In this document: in pieces, positions 34,628 to 43,209 of the stretch
How the letters are laid out: each line of letters starts with the position of its first letter
Position numbering within the stretch: the stretch's first letter is position 1
From: an uncultured Clostridia bacterium
GTDB lineage: Bacteria > Bacillota > Clostridia > Lachnospirales > Lachnospiraceae
Assembly: GCA_948467395.1 (NCBI GenBank)
Contig: CAOKDX010000003.1
Location: forward strand, 1-64,000
Direction of reading: 5' to 3'
Length of the DNA stretch: 64,000 nt
Position numbers and translations under genes: made by a program
Notes under the pieces: model-generated
Told to the model about the DNA's origin: nothing
The model's input: the letters and a program-made list of their open reading frames with translations, nothing else
Databases searched by the model: none

Positions 34628-35553
34628 AAAATCTCTCCTTCCTGTATATGGACGCCCCGCAGAAAGCTCCCGGCGTCCATTCGTTTCTTGCCCTCCAGCT
34701 GAACCTCCAGGATCCTCAGGCATCCTCTGCCCGTCTGAATAGTAAAGCTGTCCTTCGCTGTCTCTATCACTGTCCCGGGAGTTCTTCCGGTCTCTCTGTC
34801 AAGAACCTCCGCCTTCCATAGCTTCAGGGTCTTTCCCCGGCAGCCGGTATACGCACTGGGCCAGGAGTTCAGCCCCCGGATGTAACGCTCCAGCTTCACC
34901 GCATCCCATGACAGATCAAGACGCCCTGTATCCTTTTTCAACATGGCAGCATAGGTGCTTTCCTCCTCCTTCTGGGATTCCGGGTGAAGCTGTCCTCTCT
35001 GGGCATCTGCCAGTGTGCGCAGCAGAAGATCGCTTCCCATGGCCGCCAGTTTATCATGCAGGGTCTCTGCCGTCTCCGCCGGCGTGATATCCGTCTCCGC
35101 TTTCAGGAGCATGTCACCGGTATCCAGACCCACGTCCATCTGCATGGTCGTGATCCCGGTTTTCTCGTCTCCTTCCATAATCGCCCACTGCATCGGCGCC
35201 GCGCCGCGCCATCTTGGAAGAAGGGAGGCGTGCACATTGATACAGCCATACCTGGGAATGTCAAGTATTTCCCTGGAGAGGATCTGTCCAAATGCCACCA
35301 CCACGATAACATCACAGGGAATGCCCTGTAGCGTCCTGACAAAATCCGGATCCTTTACACGCTTTGGTGTATATACAGGGATATGATACGACACTGCCAG
35401 TTCCTTCACCGGGGTAAACACCAGCTTTCCGCTGCGCCCCCGCGCTTTATCAGGCTGCGTCACCACGGCGGTCACTTCATGCTCTGGTGAGTCAGCCAGT
35501 CCCTGCAGAACCGGAACTGCAAAATCCGGCGTTCCCATAAATATTACATTCAT
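34618..35553 (-). CDS. fmt: Methionyl-tRNA formyltransferase
   Basis: 311 aa. Formyl-THF site FMGTPDFAVPVLQGL, catalytic region GCINVHASLLPRWRGAAPMQWAI (Asn-His pair) and TGITTMQMDVGLDTGDML with the catalytic Asp. The C-terminal OB-like domain binds initiator tRNA. It formylates Met-tRNA for translation start. It lies 32 nt downstream of def, whose product removes the same formyl group later. Confidence 0.96.
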   Translation of the reverse strand: MNVIFMGTPDFAVPVLQGLADSPEHEVTAVVTQPDKARGRSGKLVFTPVKELAVSYHIPVYTPKRVKDPDFVRTLQGIPCDVIVVVAFGQILSREILDIPRYGCINVHASLLPRWRGAAPMQWAIMEGDEKTGITTMQMDVGLDTGDMLLKAETDITPAETAETLHDKLAAMGSDLLLRTLADAQRGQLHPESQKEEESTYAAMLKKDTGRLDLSWDAVKLERYIRGLNSWPSAYTGCRGKTLKLWKAEVLDRETGRTPGTVIETAKDSFTIQTGRGCLRILEVQLEGKKRMDAGSFLRGVHIQEGEILCI

Positions 35554-35585
35554 ATGTGCATTCCTCCTACTGTGTCAGAAGCCTC

Positions 35586-36071
35586 TTACTTTTCTTCATC
35601 AAATTCATCTACATCGTAGAGTCTTCCCTCTACCCTGTCCACATACAAAATCCCGTCCAGATGCTCGATTTCGTGTACAAGAGCCCTGGCCAGCAGCTCT
35701 TCTCCTTTGATGGTGACTGGTTTCATATTGATATCGCAGGCCTTCACCTTTACTTTATTGGGACGGACAACGATCCCCACCTTCTCTGGTACGCTGAGGC
35801 ATCCCTCGCTGCCCCGCTGCTCCCCTTCGGCTTTGACGATCTCCGGATTTATCAGAACGATTGGATGGTTCCGCTCCTCCGTCACATCAATCACTGCGAT
35901 CCGCTTCAGAATCCCTACCTGGGGTGCTGCCAGTCCGACTCCGTCTGCCTCATACATTGTATCCAGCATATCCTGAACAAGCTCCTTGGTCTTCTCCGTC
36001 ATCTCTTTTACCGGTTTGCACTTCTTTGTCAGGATCTCATCTCCCATTACCCGTATGTTTCTTATTGCCAT
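35586..36071 (-). CDS. def: Peptide deformylase
   Basis: 161 aa from ATG 36071 (GGAGG 7 nt upstream); the longer open frame to 36251 overlaps priA and is not used. All three PDF motifs are present: GVGLAAPQVG, EGCLSVP (metal Cys) and LVHEIEHLDGILY (HExxH). It removes the N-formyl group from nascent proteins using Fe or Zn. It sits between priA and fmt in the conserved cluster. Confidence 0.95.
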   Translation of the reverse strand: MAIRNIRVMGDEILTKKCKPVKEMTEKTKELVQDMLDTMYEADGVGLAAPQVGILKRIAVIDVTEERNHPIVLINPEIVKAEGEQRGSEGCLSVPEKVGIVVRPNKVKVKACDINMKPVTIKGEELLARALVHEIEHLDGILYVDRVEGRLYDVDEFDEEK

Positions 36072-36114
36072 CACTTTTCCTCCAATTGCGCACGTTTTTT
36101 GTACATGGTTCTGA

Positions 36115-38355
36115 TCAGTACCCGGATATCGGATCCAGATCATACTGAACACTACATAATTTTTCCCATTTTGAATTTTTAATAAACATCTCCATCTGAT
36201 GTTTTGCCTGCAGAACCGCCGGCTCATCCGCCGCCTTGACATACAGCACAAAGCGGAACCTGTCTCTGGCCCGGCTGAGACCCGCCTCTGTGGGACCGAT
36301 CAGCGAGATACCGGTTCCGCGCCGGATCTGGTCCGCCAGCGCATTCACGCATTCCTGCCCCCACCGCTTTTCCTCCGCCAGCACCAGAACCGCCAGCATG
36401 GACGAATAGGGTGGATATCCCGTGATTCTGCGAAAGGCGAGTTCATTTTCATAAAAGATCTCCGCCTTCTGCTGCCGGACAGCTTCGATAGAATACTGCT
36501 CCGGCGTATATGTCTGAATCACCATCTCCCCGGTTTTTTGTCCCCTCCCGGCACGCCCGCTGGCCTGCATCAGAAGATCAAAGGTCCTCTCACCGCTGCG
36601 GTAATCCCCATCGAACATGCCAAGATCCGCCGCCAGGGCAGCCACCAGAGTGACATTGGGAAAATCGTGGCCCTTCACGATCATCTGTGTGCCGATAAGG
36701 ATATCTGCCTTCCCCTGCCGGAAAGGTTCCAGTATTCTCTCGTGTCCCTGCCTGCCGCTGGTAGTATCGCCGTCCATGCGCAGCACCCTGGCCTGCGGAA
36801 ACATCCGGCCCAGCAATTCCTCCACCTTCTGTGTGCCCAGGCCAAAAGCAGCAATATATGGCGAGCCACACTCCGGACAGGTCTCCGGCATGGCGATGGC
36901 ATGGCCGCAGTAGTGACAGACCAGGGTATCCACATCTCCCACATGGTTTTTGTGGGCAGTCATGGATATTTCGCAATGACTACATTTTAGCACAAAACCG
37001 CAGCTGCGGCAAGAAACATGTCCCGCATACCCTCTCCGGTTCAGAAAAAGTATCGTCTGTTCCCGTCTGTCCAGCCGCTCTCTTATCTTCTGCTGCAGCA
37101 GACGACTGAACACAGAGCGGTTCTTTGCCTTCAACTCCTCCCGCAGATCCACCACATGAACCCGGGGCAGCTGTGCCCCTCCCGCGCGTTCCGTCAACCG
37201 GTATAGATGGTAATGCCCCTCCATCACGGCATGATATGTCTCCACCGAAGGGGTGGCGGAGCCAAGAACAACACTGGCTCCCGCCATGGATGCCCGCTGA
37301 AACGCCGCCTCCCTGGCATGGTACTTGGGCGGATTCTCACTTTTATAGCTGGTCTCATGCTCTTCGTCTATTATGATCAGGCCCAGGCGCTCGAACGGAA
37401 CGAAAAGAGCCGAACGGGGACCTATGACAATATCGGTCTCTCCCTTTTTTGCCCGCTCGTACTGATCAAACCGCTCCCCGTCCGACATGCGCGAATTCAG
37501 TACCGACACCCTGTCGCCAAAGCACTGACGGAACCGTTTCACGTTCTGAAAGGTAAGTGCGATCTCAGGAATCAGAACAATGACCTGCCTGCCGGATAAA
37601 AGCACCTGACGGATCATCTCCATATAGACCTCCGTCTTTCCGCTCCCGGTGACACCATACAGAACATAAGTGCCCCGGATCCCCTCCTGGTACTGCCGGG
37701 AAAAATGGTCGGCCGCTTTTTTCTGCTGGCTGTTCAATATTACTGCATTGGTCTCCCCGCCGTTCTCCATCGTATACGGATTGCGGTAGTGCCTGCGGTC
37801 TGTCATGGCAAGAATTCCCTGCCTTACCAGGCCATCCGCCACGGACTTTGCCACACCGTATTTTTTCGCCGCCGTGCGGGTCGTCATCTCCCCGCCCTCC
37901 TGAAGCATTCCGGAAAGCAGCCTCACCCTGGCGCTGTAACGGCGCAGCCGGCACCGTTCCAGTTCCCGGGCGGCCTCCTCCTCCGATACAGCAAAAGTAA
38001 GCCAGTGCTCTTCCACTGACTTAATCCGTCTCTTTACCGGCAGGACTGTTTTCAGCGCCTCATTCATTGTGGCGCCGTAATGTTCCCGGATCCAGACTGC
38101 CAGCCGCAGAAGCTGTCCCTCCACGGGAATCTCCTTCTCCTCTATGGCAGCCAGTGATTTAATCTTCTCCTCCGGCCAATCCGCCTGTTCCGATATCCCT
38201 ATAACGAAACCTGATATTTTCCGGTCCGACCTGCCAAAAGGGATCCTGACGCGGCTCCCCAGCGTTACCCTTCCCTCCAGCTCATCCGGAATCCGATACT
38301 GAAATGTCCGGTCCAGCGCCTCTGCCGAGATATCCACGATCACATCTGCGAACAA
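36115..38355 (-). CDS. priA: Primosomal protein N', replication-restart helicase
   Basis: 746 aa. The N-terminal 3'-DNA-binding domain (FADVIVDISAEALDRTFQYRIP, VRIPFGRSDRKISGFV) is followed by helicase motifs: Walker A YGVTGSGKTEVYM, DEEH box IIIDEEHETSYKS, and LGSATPSVE. Two zinc sites are seen (CRSCGFVLKCSHC and CHYCGHAI.CPECGS). It recognises stalled forks and reloads DnaB. It starts 4 nt after murF. Confidence 0.96.
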   Translation of the reverse strand: MFADVIVDISAEALDRTFQYRIPDELEGRVTLGSRVRIPFGRSDRKISGFVIGISEQADWPEEKIKSLAAIEEKEIPVEGQLLRLAVWIREHYGATMNEALKTVLPVKRRIKSVEEHWLTFAVSEEEAARELERCRLRRYSARVRLLSGMLQEGGEMTTRTAAKKYGVAKSVADGLVRQGILAMTDRRHYRNPYTMENGGETNAVILNSQQKKAADHFSRQYQEGIRGTYVLYGVTGSGKTEVYMEMIRQVLLSGRQVIVLIPEIALTFQNVKRFRQCFGDRVSVLNSRMSDGERFDQYERAKKGETDIVIGPRSALFVPFERLGLIIIDEEHETSYKSENPPKYHAREAAFQRASMAGASVVLGSATPSVETYHAVMEGHYHLYRLTERAGGAQLPRVHVVDLREELKAKNRSVFSRLLQQKIRERLDRREQTILFLNRRGYAGHVSCRSCGFVLKCSHCEISMTAHKNHVGDVDTLVCHYCGHAIAMPETCPECGSPYIAAFGLGTQKVEELLGRMFPQARVLRMDGDTTSGRQGHERILEPFRQGKADILIGTQMIVKGHDFPNVTLVAALAADLGMFDGDYRSGERTFDLLMQASGRAGRGQKTGEMVIQTYTPEQYSIEAVRQQKAEIFYENELAFRRITGYPPYSSMLAVLVLAEEKRWGQECVNALADQIRRGTGISLIGPTEAGLSRARDRFRFVLYVKAADEPAVLQAKHQMEMFIKNSKWEKLCSVQYDLDPISGY

Positions 38356-38359
38356 CCTG

Positions 38360-39763
38360 TCACTCCTTTGTCAATCGTTCCACCACTTCATCCATATGCA
38401 TACCGCGGGAGCCCTTAACAAGAATCCAGTCTCCCTCTGTCATCCGGGCCATCACCTCCCGGGCGGCCTCCTTATTGTTCCGGCAGTGGACGGCAGGAAT
38501 AGCCGAGCCGGCACAGACGGTTTCATGAATGGCAAGAGCTTCCTCTCCCACTGTCACAAGAAGGGACAGCTCTCTTCCCCTGTCCTTCTCTTCCAGAATA
38601 TACTGCCCTATGCCCTGATGGAGTTCCCGGGAACGCTCTCCCAGCTCCAGTACATCTGCCAGCACGGCGATCTTCTGTCCGGAAGGACTATAGTCAAATA
38701 ACGCATGCAGGTTGCTGTTAATGGAATCCGGGCTGGCGTTATATGTATCATCAATAATGTGTACGCCGTGAGCCTCTTTCACCACGCCGCGCATAGCGAT
38801 GGGCTGGTACTCTGACAGCGCCCTCCGGGCATCCTCCAGCGGCACTTCATACTGGCATGCCAGCGCCAGGGCCGCCACTGCGTTATTTACATTATGCGTC
38901 CCCATCACGGACAGGTTGATTTCCATCTCCCCCTCCGGATAGTGGAAAAGAAAACTCTGCCCCGTAGCCGTTCTGCGGATTTGGCCGGCGTAATAGGGAA
39001 AGTCTTCCTCTGTTCCGTAAAAAAGCGTCTCACAGCCTCCCCTGCAATTCCCATAGGGAACACAGGCGGCAGACAGTTCCCGCAGATCGCCGTTGCCGCA
39101 TACATATAACCTTCCGTTTCCGGGAAAATTTGTTATAATCTTTCCCTTCTCCCGACAGATTTTCTCCCGGCTGCCAAGATTGCCGATATGGGAAACACCG
39201 ATATTCGTTATCACTGCTGTCTCCGGCCTGGCGATATCCACCAGCCGGTCCATCTCGCCAGGCATACTGATTCCCATTTCAAAAACTGCCATCCCGGTTT
39301 CGTCCTCCAGACAGAACATCATCAATGCCAGGCCAATCTGACTGTTCAGGTTCCGCAGCGTCTTTACCGTTCTGTACTTCGTTTCCATTACGGCGGCTAT
39401 CATCTCTTTCGTCGTTGTCTTACCCACGCTTCCTGTAATGCCGATAACCGGGATCCGGAACTGCGCCCTGTACCACGCCGCCAGATCCTGCAGGGCCCGC
39501 AGGGTATCCGGCACGTAAATGCCGGCGCCCGACCCTGCCCGGACCGATGCATCGGAAGAAAAGGTACACGCAGCTCCCTGATCCATCACATCCGGAATAA
39601 ACCGATGGGCATCCACTCTCTCACCAATAATGGGAACAAACAGGGCCCCCGGTGCCGCCTCCCTGGAATCAATGACAACATGATCTACCGCGCTGCTGCC
39701 ATCTCCCCAGAGAAGCCTTCCGCCGGATGCCGCCACGATATCTGATATTAAAATAGGTTTCAT
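38360..39763 (-). CDS. murF: UDP-MurNAc-tripeptide D-Ala-D-Ala ligase
   Basis: About 467 aa from ATG 39763 (GGAGG 5 nt upstream). N-terminal UDP-binding domain, ATP loop GITGSVGKTTTKEMIAAV, ENINNAVAALALA-type segment (HNVNNAVAALALACQ), and IDDTYNASPDSI, typical of MurF. It adds D-Ala-D-Ala to UDP-MurNAc-tripeptide, the last cytoplasmic step of wall precursor synthesis. It directly follows dapB, so meso-diaminopimelate synthesis and its use in the wall are in one operon. Confidence 0.95.
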   Translation of the reverse strand: MKPILISDIVAASGGRLLWGDGSSAVDHVVIDSREAAPGALFVPIIGERVDAHRFIPDVMDQGAACTFSSDASVRAGSGAGIYVPDTLRALQDLAAWYRAQFRIPVIGITGSVGKTTTKEMIAAVMETKYRTVKTLRNLNSQIGLALMMFCLEDETGMAVFEMGISMPGEMDRLVDIARPETAVITNIGVSHIGNLGSREKICREKGKIITNFPGNGRLYVCGNGDLRELSAACVPYGNCRGGCETLFYGTEEDFPYYAGQIRRTATGQSFLFHYPEGEMEINLSVMGTHNVNNAVAALALACQYEVPLEDARRALSEYQPIAMRGVVKEAHGVHIIDDTYNASPDSINSNLHALFDYSPSGQKIAVLADVLELGERSRELHQGIGQYILEEKDRGRELSLLVTVGEEALAIHETVCAGSAIPAVHCRNNKEAAREVMARMTEGDWILVKGSRGMHMDEVVERLTKE

Positions 39764-39794
39764 TCTTACCTCCAACGCTGCCCGTGCCGCCAGC

Positions 39795-40556
39795 TTAATT
39801 TGCTGCGATCACATCGGACATCTCATAGCGCCCGCTCTCTTTCCCTTTCAGGAATTTCGCCGCCGATACGGCTCCTTTGCCGAATACCGCCTTACTGTAC
39901 GCCGTATGGGAAAAGGTGACCACCTCATCCTTCCCGGCAAAGATCACATCATGATCCCCCACGATGGTGCCTCCCCGCACCGCAGACAGTCCGAGCTCCC
40001 TTCTGCCGCGCTTTTCCCTTCTCTGGGACCGGTCATAAATATACTCGTACTGGTTTCCCATGGCTTCATTTACGGAATCTGCCAGTGCCAGTGCTGTGCC
40101 GGAGGGAGCATCCAGCTTCTGGTTATGGTGTTTCTCGACGATCTCCACATCAAAGCCCTCCGCGGCAAGAACCCTTGCGGCATCCTGCACCAGCTTCATC
40201 AGCGTATTGATCCCCAGGGACATATTCGCCGATTTCAGCACAGCCACCTTTTCTGACGCCGCCTCGATCTGTGCCAGCTGTTCTTCTGTATATCCGGTAG
40301 TACAAAGTACAATGGGAACACCCTTCTTCTCACAGTATGCCAGCAGGTCGCCGAGAATCTTCGGCGTGGAAAAATCAATGATGGCATCCGCTTCTTCCGT
40401 GCATTCCCCTATGGTGGAAAATACCGGATACGAATTACTGCCATTGTCCGTCAGGTCAATGCCTGCAACGATCTCCGCATCCGGATCGTCCCTTACTATA
40501 TCTGTAATTGTTCTTCCCATGGCTCCATTACAGCCACTCATAATAATCCTGGTCAT
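39795..40556 (-). CDS. dapB: 4-hydroxy-tetrahydrodipicolinate reductase
   Basis: 253 aa from ATG 40556 (GGAGG 5 nt upstream). NAD(P) loop IMSGCNGAMGRTI, FSTPKILGD, catalytic EIVEKHHNQKLDAPSGTA (His-His and Lys) and FSHTAYSKAVFGKGAV at the end. It reduces the DapA product on the way to diaminopimelate and lysine. It is the second gene of the riboswitch-controlled dapA operon. The same intermediate is drawn off by DpaA/DpaB for dipicolinate during sporulation. Confidence 0.95.
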   Translation of the reverse strand: MTRIIMSGCNGAMGRTITDIVRDDPDAEIVAGIDLTDNGSNSYPVFSTIGECTEEADAIIDFSTPKILGDLLAYCEKKGVPIVLCTTGYTEEQLAQIEAASEKVAVLKSANMSLGINTLMKLVQDAARVLAAEGFDVEIVEKHHNQKLDAPSGTALALADSVNEAMGNQYEYIYDRSQRREKRGRRELGLSAVRGGTIVGDHDVIFAGKDEVVTFSHTAYSKAVFGKGAVSAAKFLKGKESGRYEMSDVIAAN

Positions 40557-40589
40557 CTTATCCTCCATTCCGGAGCGTCCGCTCACGTA

Positions 40590-41480
40590 TCACTTAACAG
40601 GTATCCCTGCCTCCCTCATTCTGCCGGCAAGCTTCACCGCGTTTTCCTCTTCCATCTCAGTCAGCGGCAGGCGCAATCCCCCCACATCCATTCCCATCAG
40701 ATTCATAGCCTTCTTCACAGGGATCGGATTGACCTCAAGAAAGAGCGCCTTACACAGATCATAATATTTTAACTGCAGCTCCCTGCTTCTCTCCACATCC
40801 CCTTCCAGATAAGAAGCCACGATGTCATGGGTCTCCTGGGGAAGGATATTGGACATCACGGAGATAACACCCTTTCCTCCGAGAGAAAGGATCGCCGTGA
40901 TCTGATCATCATTGCCGGAATACAGGTCCACCTTCCCCCCTGCCAGGCTCATTACCTGCGCCACCTCCGAAATATCTCCGGTGGCGTCCTTCACTCCTAC
41001 AATATTCGGAACCTCCGTGCAAAGTTCCACAAGGGTCTGAGGAGCGATGGCTGTTCCAGTGCGGCTTGGCACATTATACAGTATAATGGGGATCTTTACA
41101 CTCCCGGCAATGGTTTTATAATGCTTCTTCAGCCCATTCTGCGTCGCCTTATTATAGTACGGCGTCACAAGAAGAAGTCCGTCCGCCCCTGCTTTCTCCG
41201 CCTCCTGGGACAGATATACGGCAGATGCCGTACAGTTGGAACCGGTTCCGGCTATAACCGGGATGCGCCCGTTTACAACCTCACATGTATACCGGATACA
41301 TTCAATATGCTCTTCGTCTGTCAGCGTGGAGGCCTCTCCCGTAGTACCGCAGATAATGATGGCGTCGGTATGATTCGCGATCTGAAATTCCAGCATCTCA
41401 CCCAGCCTGCCATAATTGACACTTCCATCCTGATTCATCGGTGTAACTAACGCCACACCAGCTCCTGTAAAAATAGCCAT
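40590..41480 (-). CDS. dapA: 4-hydroxy-tetrahydrodipicolinate synthase
   Basis: 296 aa from ATG 41480 (AAAGGA 8 nt upstream). TIM-barrel aldolase: GTTGEASTLTDEEH binds pyruvate carboxylate, YYNKATQNGLKKHY, ILYNVPSRTGTAI (Tyr of the triad) and VGVKDATGDI with the Schiff-base lysine. It condenses pyruvate with aspartate semialdehyde, the committed step to lysine, peptidoglycan and dipicolinate. Transcription is set by the lysine riboswitch and terminator just upstream. Confidence 0.96.
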   Translation of the reverse strand: MAIFTGAGVALVTPMNQDGSVNYGRLGEMLEFQIANHTDAIIICGTTGEASTLTDEEHIECIRYTCEVVNGRIPVIAGTGSNCTASAVYLSQEAEKAGADGLLLVTPYYNKATQNGLKKHYKTIAGSVKIPIILYNVPSRTGTAIAPQTLVELCTEVPNIVGVKDATGDISEVAQVMSLAGGKVDLYSGNDDQITAILSLGGKGVISVMSNILPQETHDIVASYLEGDVERSRELQLKYYDLCKALFLEVNPIPVKKAMNLMGMDVGGLRLPLTEMEEENAVKLAGRMREAGIPVK

Positions 41481-41531
41481 TCTTCTCATCCTTTCTTCAA
41501 GCCCGCAGGTATTCCCACTTTACCCTCGCGT

Positions 41532-41559
41532 AAATAAAAAGCCGGCACCAAGTGCCAGC
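41532..41559 (-). terminator. Regulated terminator of the lysine riboswitch
   Basis: GCTGGCAC (41552-41559) pairs with GTGCCGGC (41541-41548) with a 3-nt loop, followed on the minus strand by TTTTTATTTA. It lies between the aptamer and the dapA start, so lysine binding would favour this stem and stop transcription. Confidence 0.85.
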
Positions 41560-41581
41560 CCCTGTCATAATCTATCCTGTG

Positions 41582-41744
41582 AGTAGCACTCCATCCAACA
41601 GATGACAGTTGCATGATTGTTCACCATGCACCCAGAAGAAATCTGTCCAGGCAAATTTCCCCTTCGGCGGATGTCCCTTTCAACAGCCCTCCTCCATGCC
41701 TGACATGTACGGCTGCCTACTGATAAAACCCGCGCCTCTACCTT
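41582..41744 (-). ncRNA. Lysine riboswitch (L box) aptamer
   Basis: Read on the minus strand, the leader has the L-box landmarks in order: AGGTAGAGGCGCG, AGTAGGCAGCC, a TGAAAGGGA segment, CATCCGCCGAAGGGG, CTGGGTGCATGGTG, ACTGTCATCTG and closing TGGAGTGCTACT. P1 forms between AGGTAG-type and CTACT-type ends. It is followed by a terminator and then dapA, the expected genomic context. It senses lysine and lowers dapA-dapB transcription when lysine is plentiful. The open frame that crosses it is an accident of the RNA sequence. Confidence 0.9.
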
Positions 41745-41751
41745 ATTTTCA

Positions 41752-41780
41752 AGGATAACACGATTCCCAATAAAGGTCAA
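41752..41780 (-). promoter_or_regulatory. Promoter of the dapA operon
   Basis: TTGACC (41775-41780), 17-bp spacer, TATCCT (41752-41757) on the minus strand, just upstream of the aptamer. The -35 overlaps the last codons of cobO. Confidence 0.75.
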
Positions 41781-42271
41781 GTATTATCTTTCACCGGCGT
41801 GATCTCACAGATCACATCAATATACGGAACCAGTTCGTCCGCCAGCGTATTCCCAGTGATGTAAAGTCTCTTGTAATCACCGGGCAGACGGAGCAGCTCC
41901 GCAATGTCCCCTGTCTGGATAATGCCAAGGTCTGCCAGTCCCAGCAGTTCGTCCAGAATGATGACATCACTTTCTCCGGTCTCAATCACCTTCTTGGCAA
42001 AATTAAATGCGTTCCGGATATTCTGCTTCTCTTCCTCCTTTTCCTGCAGCGACAATTCACAGTAGCTGGACTCAGACTGGTCAAACCGGAAAAACTGTAC
42101 ATCCGGCTCCAGTCTGGCAAGAATTTTGAATTCGTCTGCAGCCTTTCCTTTCAGAAACTGTATCACCGTAATGTGCTGCCCATCTCCCGCTTCTCTCAGT
42201 GCCTGACCTACTGCCGCCGATGTTTTCCCCCTGCCCTGACCATAGAACGCCTGTACAATCCCTGTATCCAT
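41777..42271 (-). CDS. cobO: Cob(I)yrinic acid a,c-diamide adenosyltransferase (BtuR/CobO type)
   Basis: 164 aa from ATG 42271, where similarity begins. The P-loop is GQGRGKTSAAVGQAL, followed by VIQFLKGKAADEF and ILDELLGLADLGII, the standard CobO pattern, though the protein is slightly short for the family. It adenosylates corrinoids using ATP to make adenosylcobalamin or its precursor. No other cobalamin gene is adjacent, so it may serve salvage; a cobalamin-dependent MetH is encoded 6 kb away (MetH itself uses the methyl form). Its stop overlaps the dapA promoter. Confidence 0.88.
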   Translation of the reverse strand: MDTGIVQAFYGQGRGKTSAAVGQALREAGDGQHITVIQFLKGKAADEFKILARLEPDVQFFRFDQSESSYCELSLQEKEEEKQNIRNAFNFAKKVIETGESDVIILDELLGLADLGIIQTGDIAELLRLPGDYKRLYITGNTLADELVPYIDVICEITPVKDNT

Positions 42272-42326
42272 ACATTTTGTCCCTTTCTTCAGTATGGACA
42301 AGATTATACCATATTTTCTTATTTTT

Positions 42327-43001
42327 TCAAATACTTTCCTCAGAAATCTCAGAAGCCGCCGTAATCTCACCGCTCTCCTCTACACATTCCAGCTTGCTGA
42401 CAGAGATCTCATAAGCCACTCTCGTCTCATACTGCTCTTCCGCAACCTGCTTCTGGTATTCACGGCTCTGGATCCGGCCCCAGAGCTGTACATGCTCACC
42501 CACCTCAAAGCCATCTGCATACCGGGCATTCCTCCCCCAGCAGATACAGGGAATATAATCCGATTTTCCATAAGGACGGTTCACAGCCATTAGAAGATCT
42601 GCGATTTCCCTGCCCAGCGGCGTCTTCCGGTATACCGGAGGCTTGCACAGATAGCCGTCCAGAAAAATATAATTTGGCTTATCATTTTCCTGTTCCTCAT
42701 CATCAATATGTAAATCTCTCACAAATACAGACAGGACAAGACGGTTGTGATTTTCTTCATGCCGGTTGTAGGAACGGAACTGTCCACTGGCCTCCATAAA
42801 GCATCCCCGGTAATCCTGCGACACATCGATGAGACGTTCCGATACCATAAGCGGAATGGTATCATATACCTTGCTCAGTCTCTTAACGGAGAGCTGCAGC
42901 ATATAAAACCCCTCTCCGTATACTTCATGACTAAATGTAAATTCACTTACCACTTCACCATAAACATTTACCTGATTGTTTCCTAAAATCTTATCTGTCA
43001 T
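42327..43001 (-). CDS. Single-stranded DNA-binding-like protein with two OB folds
   Basis: 224 aa from ATG 43001 (GGGGG about 9 nt upstream). The C-terminal half (YIFLDGYLCKPPVYRKTPLGREIADLLMAVNR, then PCICWGRNARYADGFEVGEHVQLWGRIQSREYQ) is a clear SSB OB fold. The N-terminal half (QVNVYGEVVSEFTFSHEVYGEGFYMLQLSVKR) looks like a second, diverged OB fold. The acidic tip DDIPF of ordinary SSB is missing; the end is only acidic. So it is probably a paralogue rather than the main replication SSB. It has its own promoter and a long A+T-rich leader. Confidence 0.78.
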   Translation of the reverse strand: MTDKILGNNQVNVYGEVVSEFTFSHEVYGEGFYMLQLSVKRLSKVYDTIPLMVSERLIDVSQDYRGCFMEASGQFRSYNRHEENHNRLVLSVFVRDLHIDDEEQENDKPNYIFLDGYLCKPPVYRKTPLGREIADLLMAVNRPYGKSDYIPCICWGRNARYADGFEVGEHVQLWGRIQSREYQKQVAEEQYETRVAYEISVSKLECVEESGEITAASEISEESI

Positions 43002-43140
43002 ATTACATGACCCCCTTCGTTTTTTTGTCCGAATGTATTCAGACTTTTTTCTCATATATAAATATATATGCGACAGAATACGTTTTAGAACAAAAAGTTT
43101 ATATTTTTTTAATTATTTCTTTATATTTTGGTTATTTGTC

Positions 43141-43169
43141 ATGATAACACAGAATCTGGTATATTGCAA
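43141..43169 (-). promoter_or_regulatory. Promoter of the SSB-like gene
   Basis: TTGCAA (43164-43169), 17-bp spacer, TATCAT (43141-43146) on the minus strand. This gives a leader of about 130 nt that is very rich in A and T, with the palindrome CATATATATTTATATATG and a small GTCTGAA/TTCGGAC hairpin near the ribosome site. Confidence 0.6.
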
Positions 43170-43209
43170 CATCTAAAACCCCATAAATTGCCAAAATCTT
43201 CCCACATTA

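Noticed and set aside
41565-41780. 71-aa open frame upstream of dapA
   Set aside because: It coincides with the lysine riboswitch and its terminator; the sequence is explained by RNA structure and the frame has no ribosome site or family likeness.
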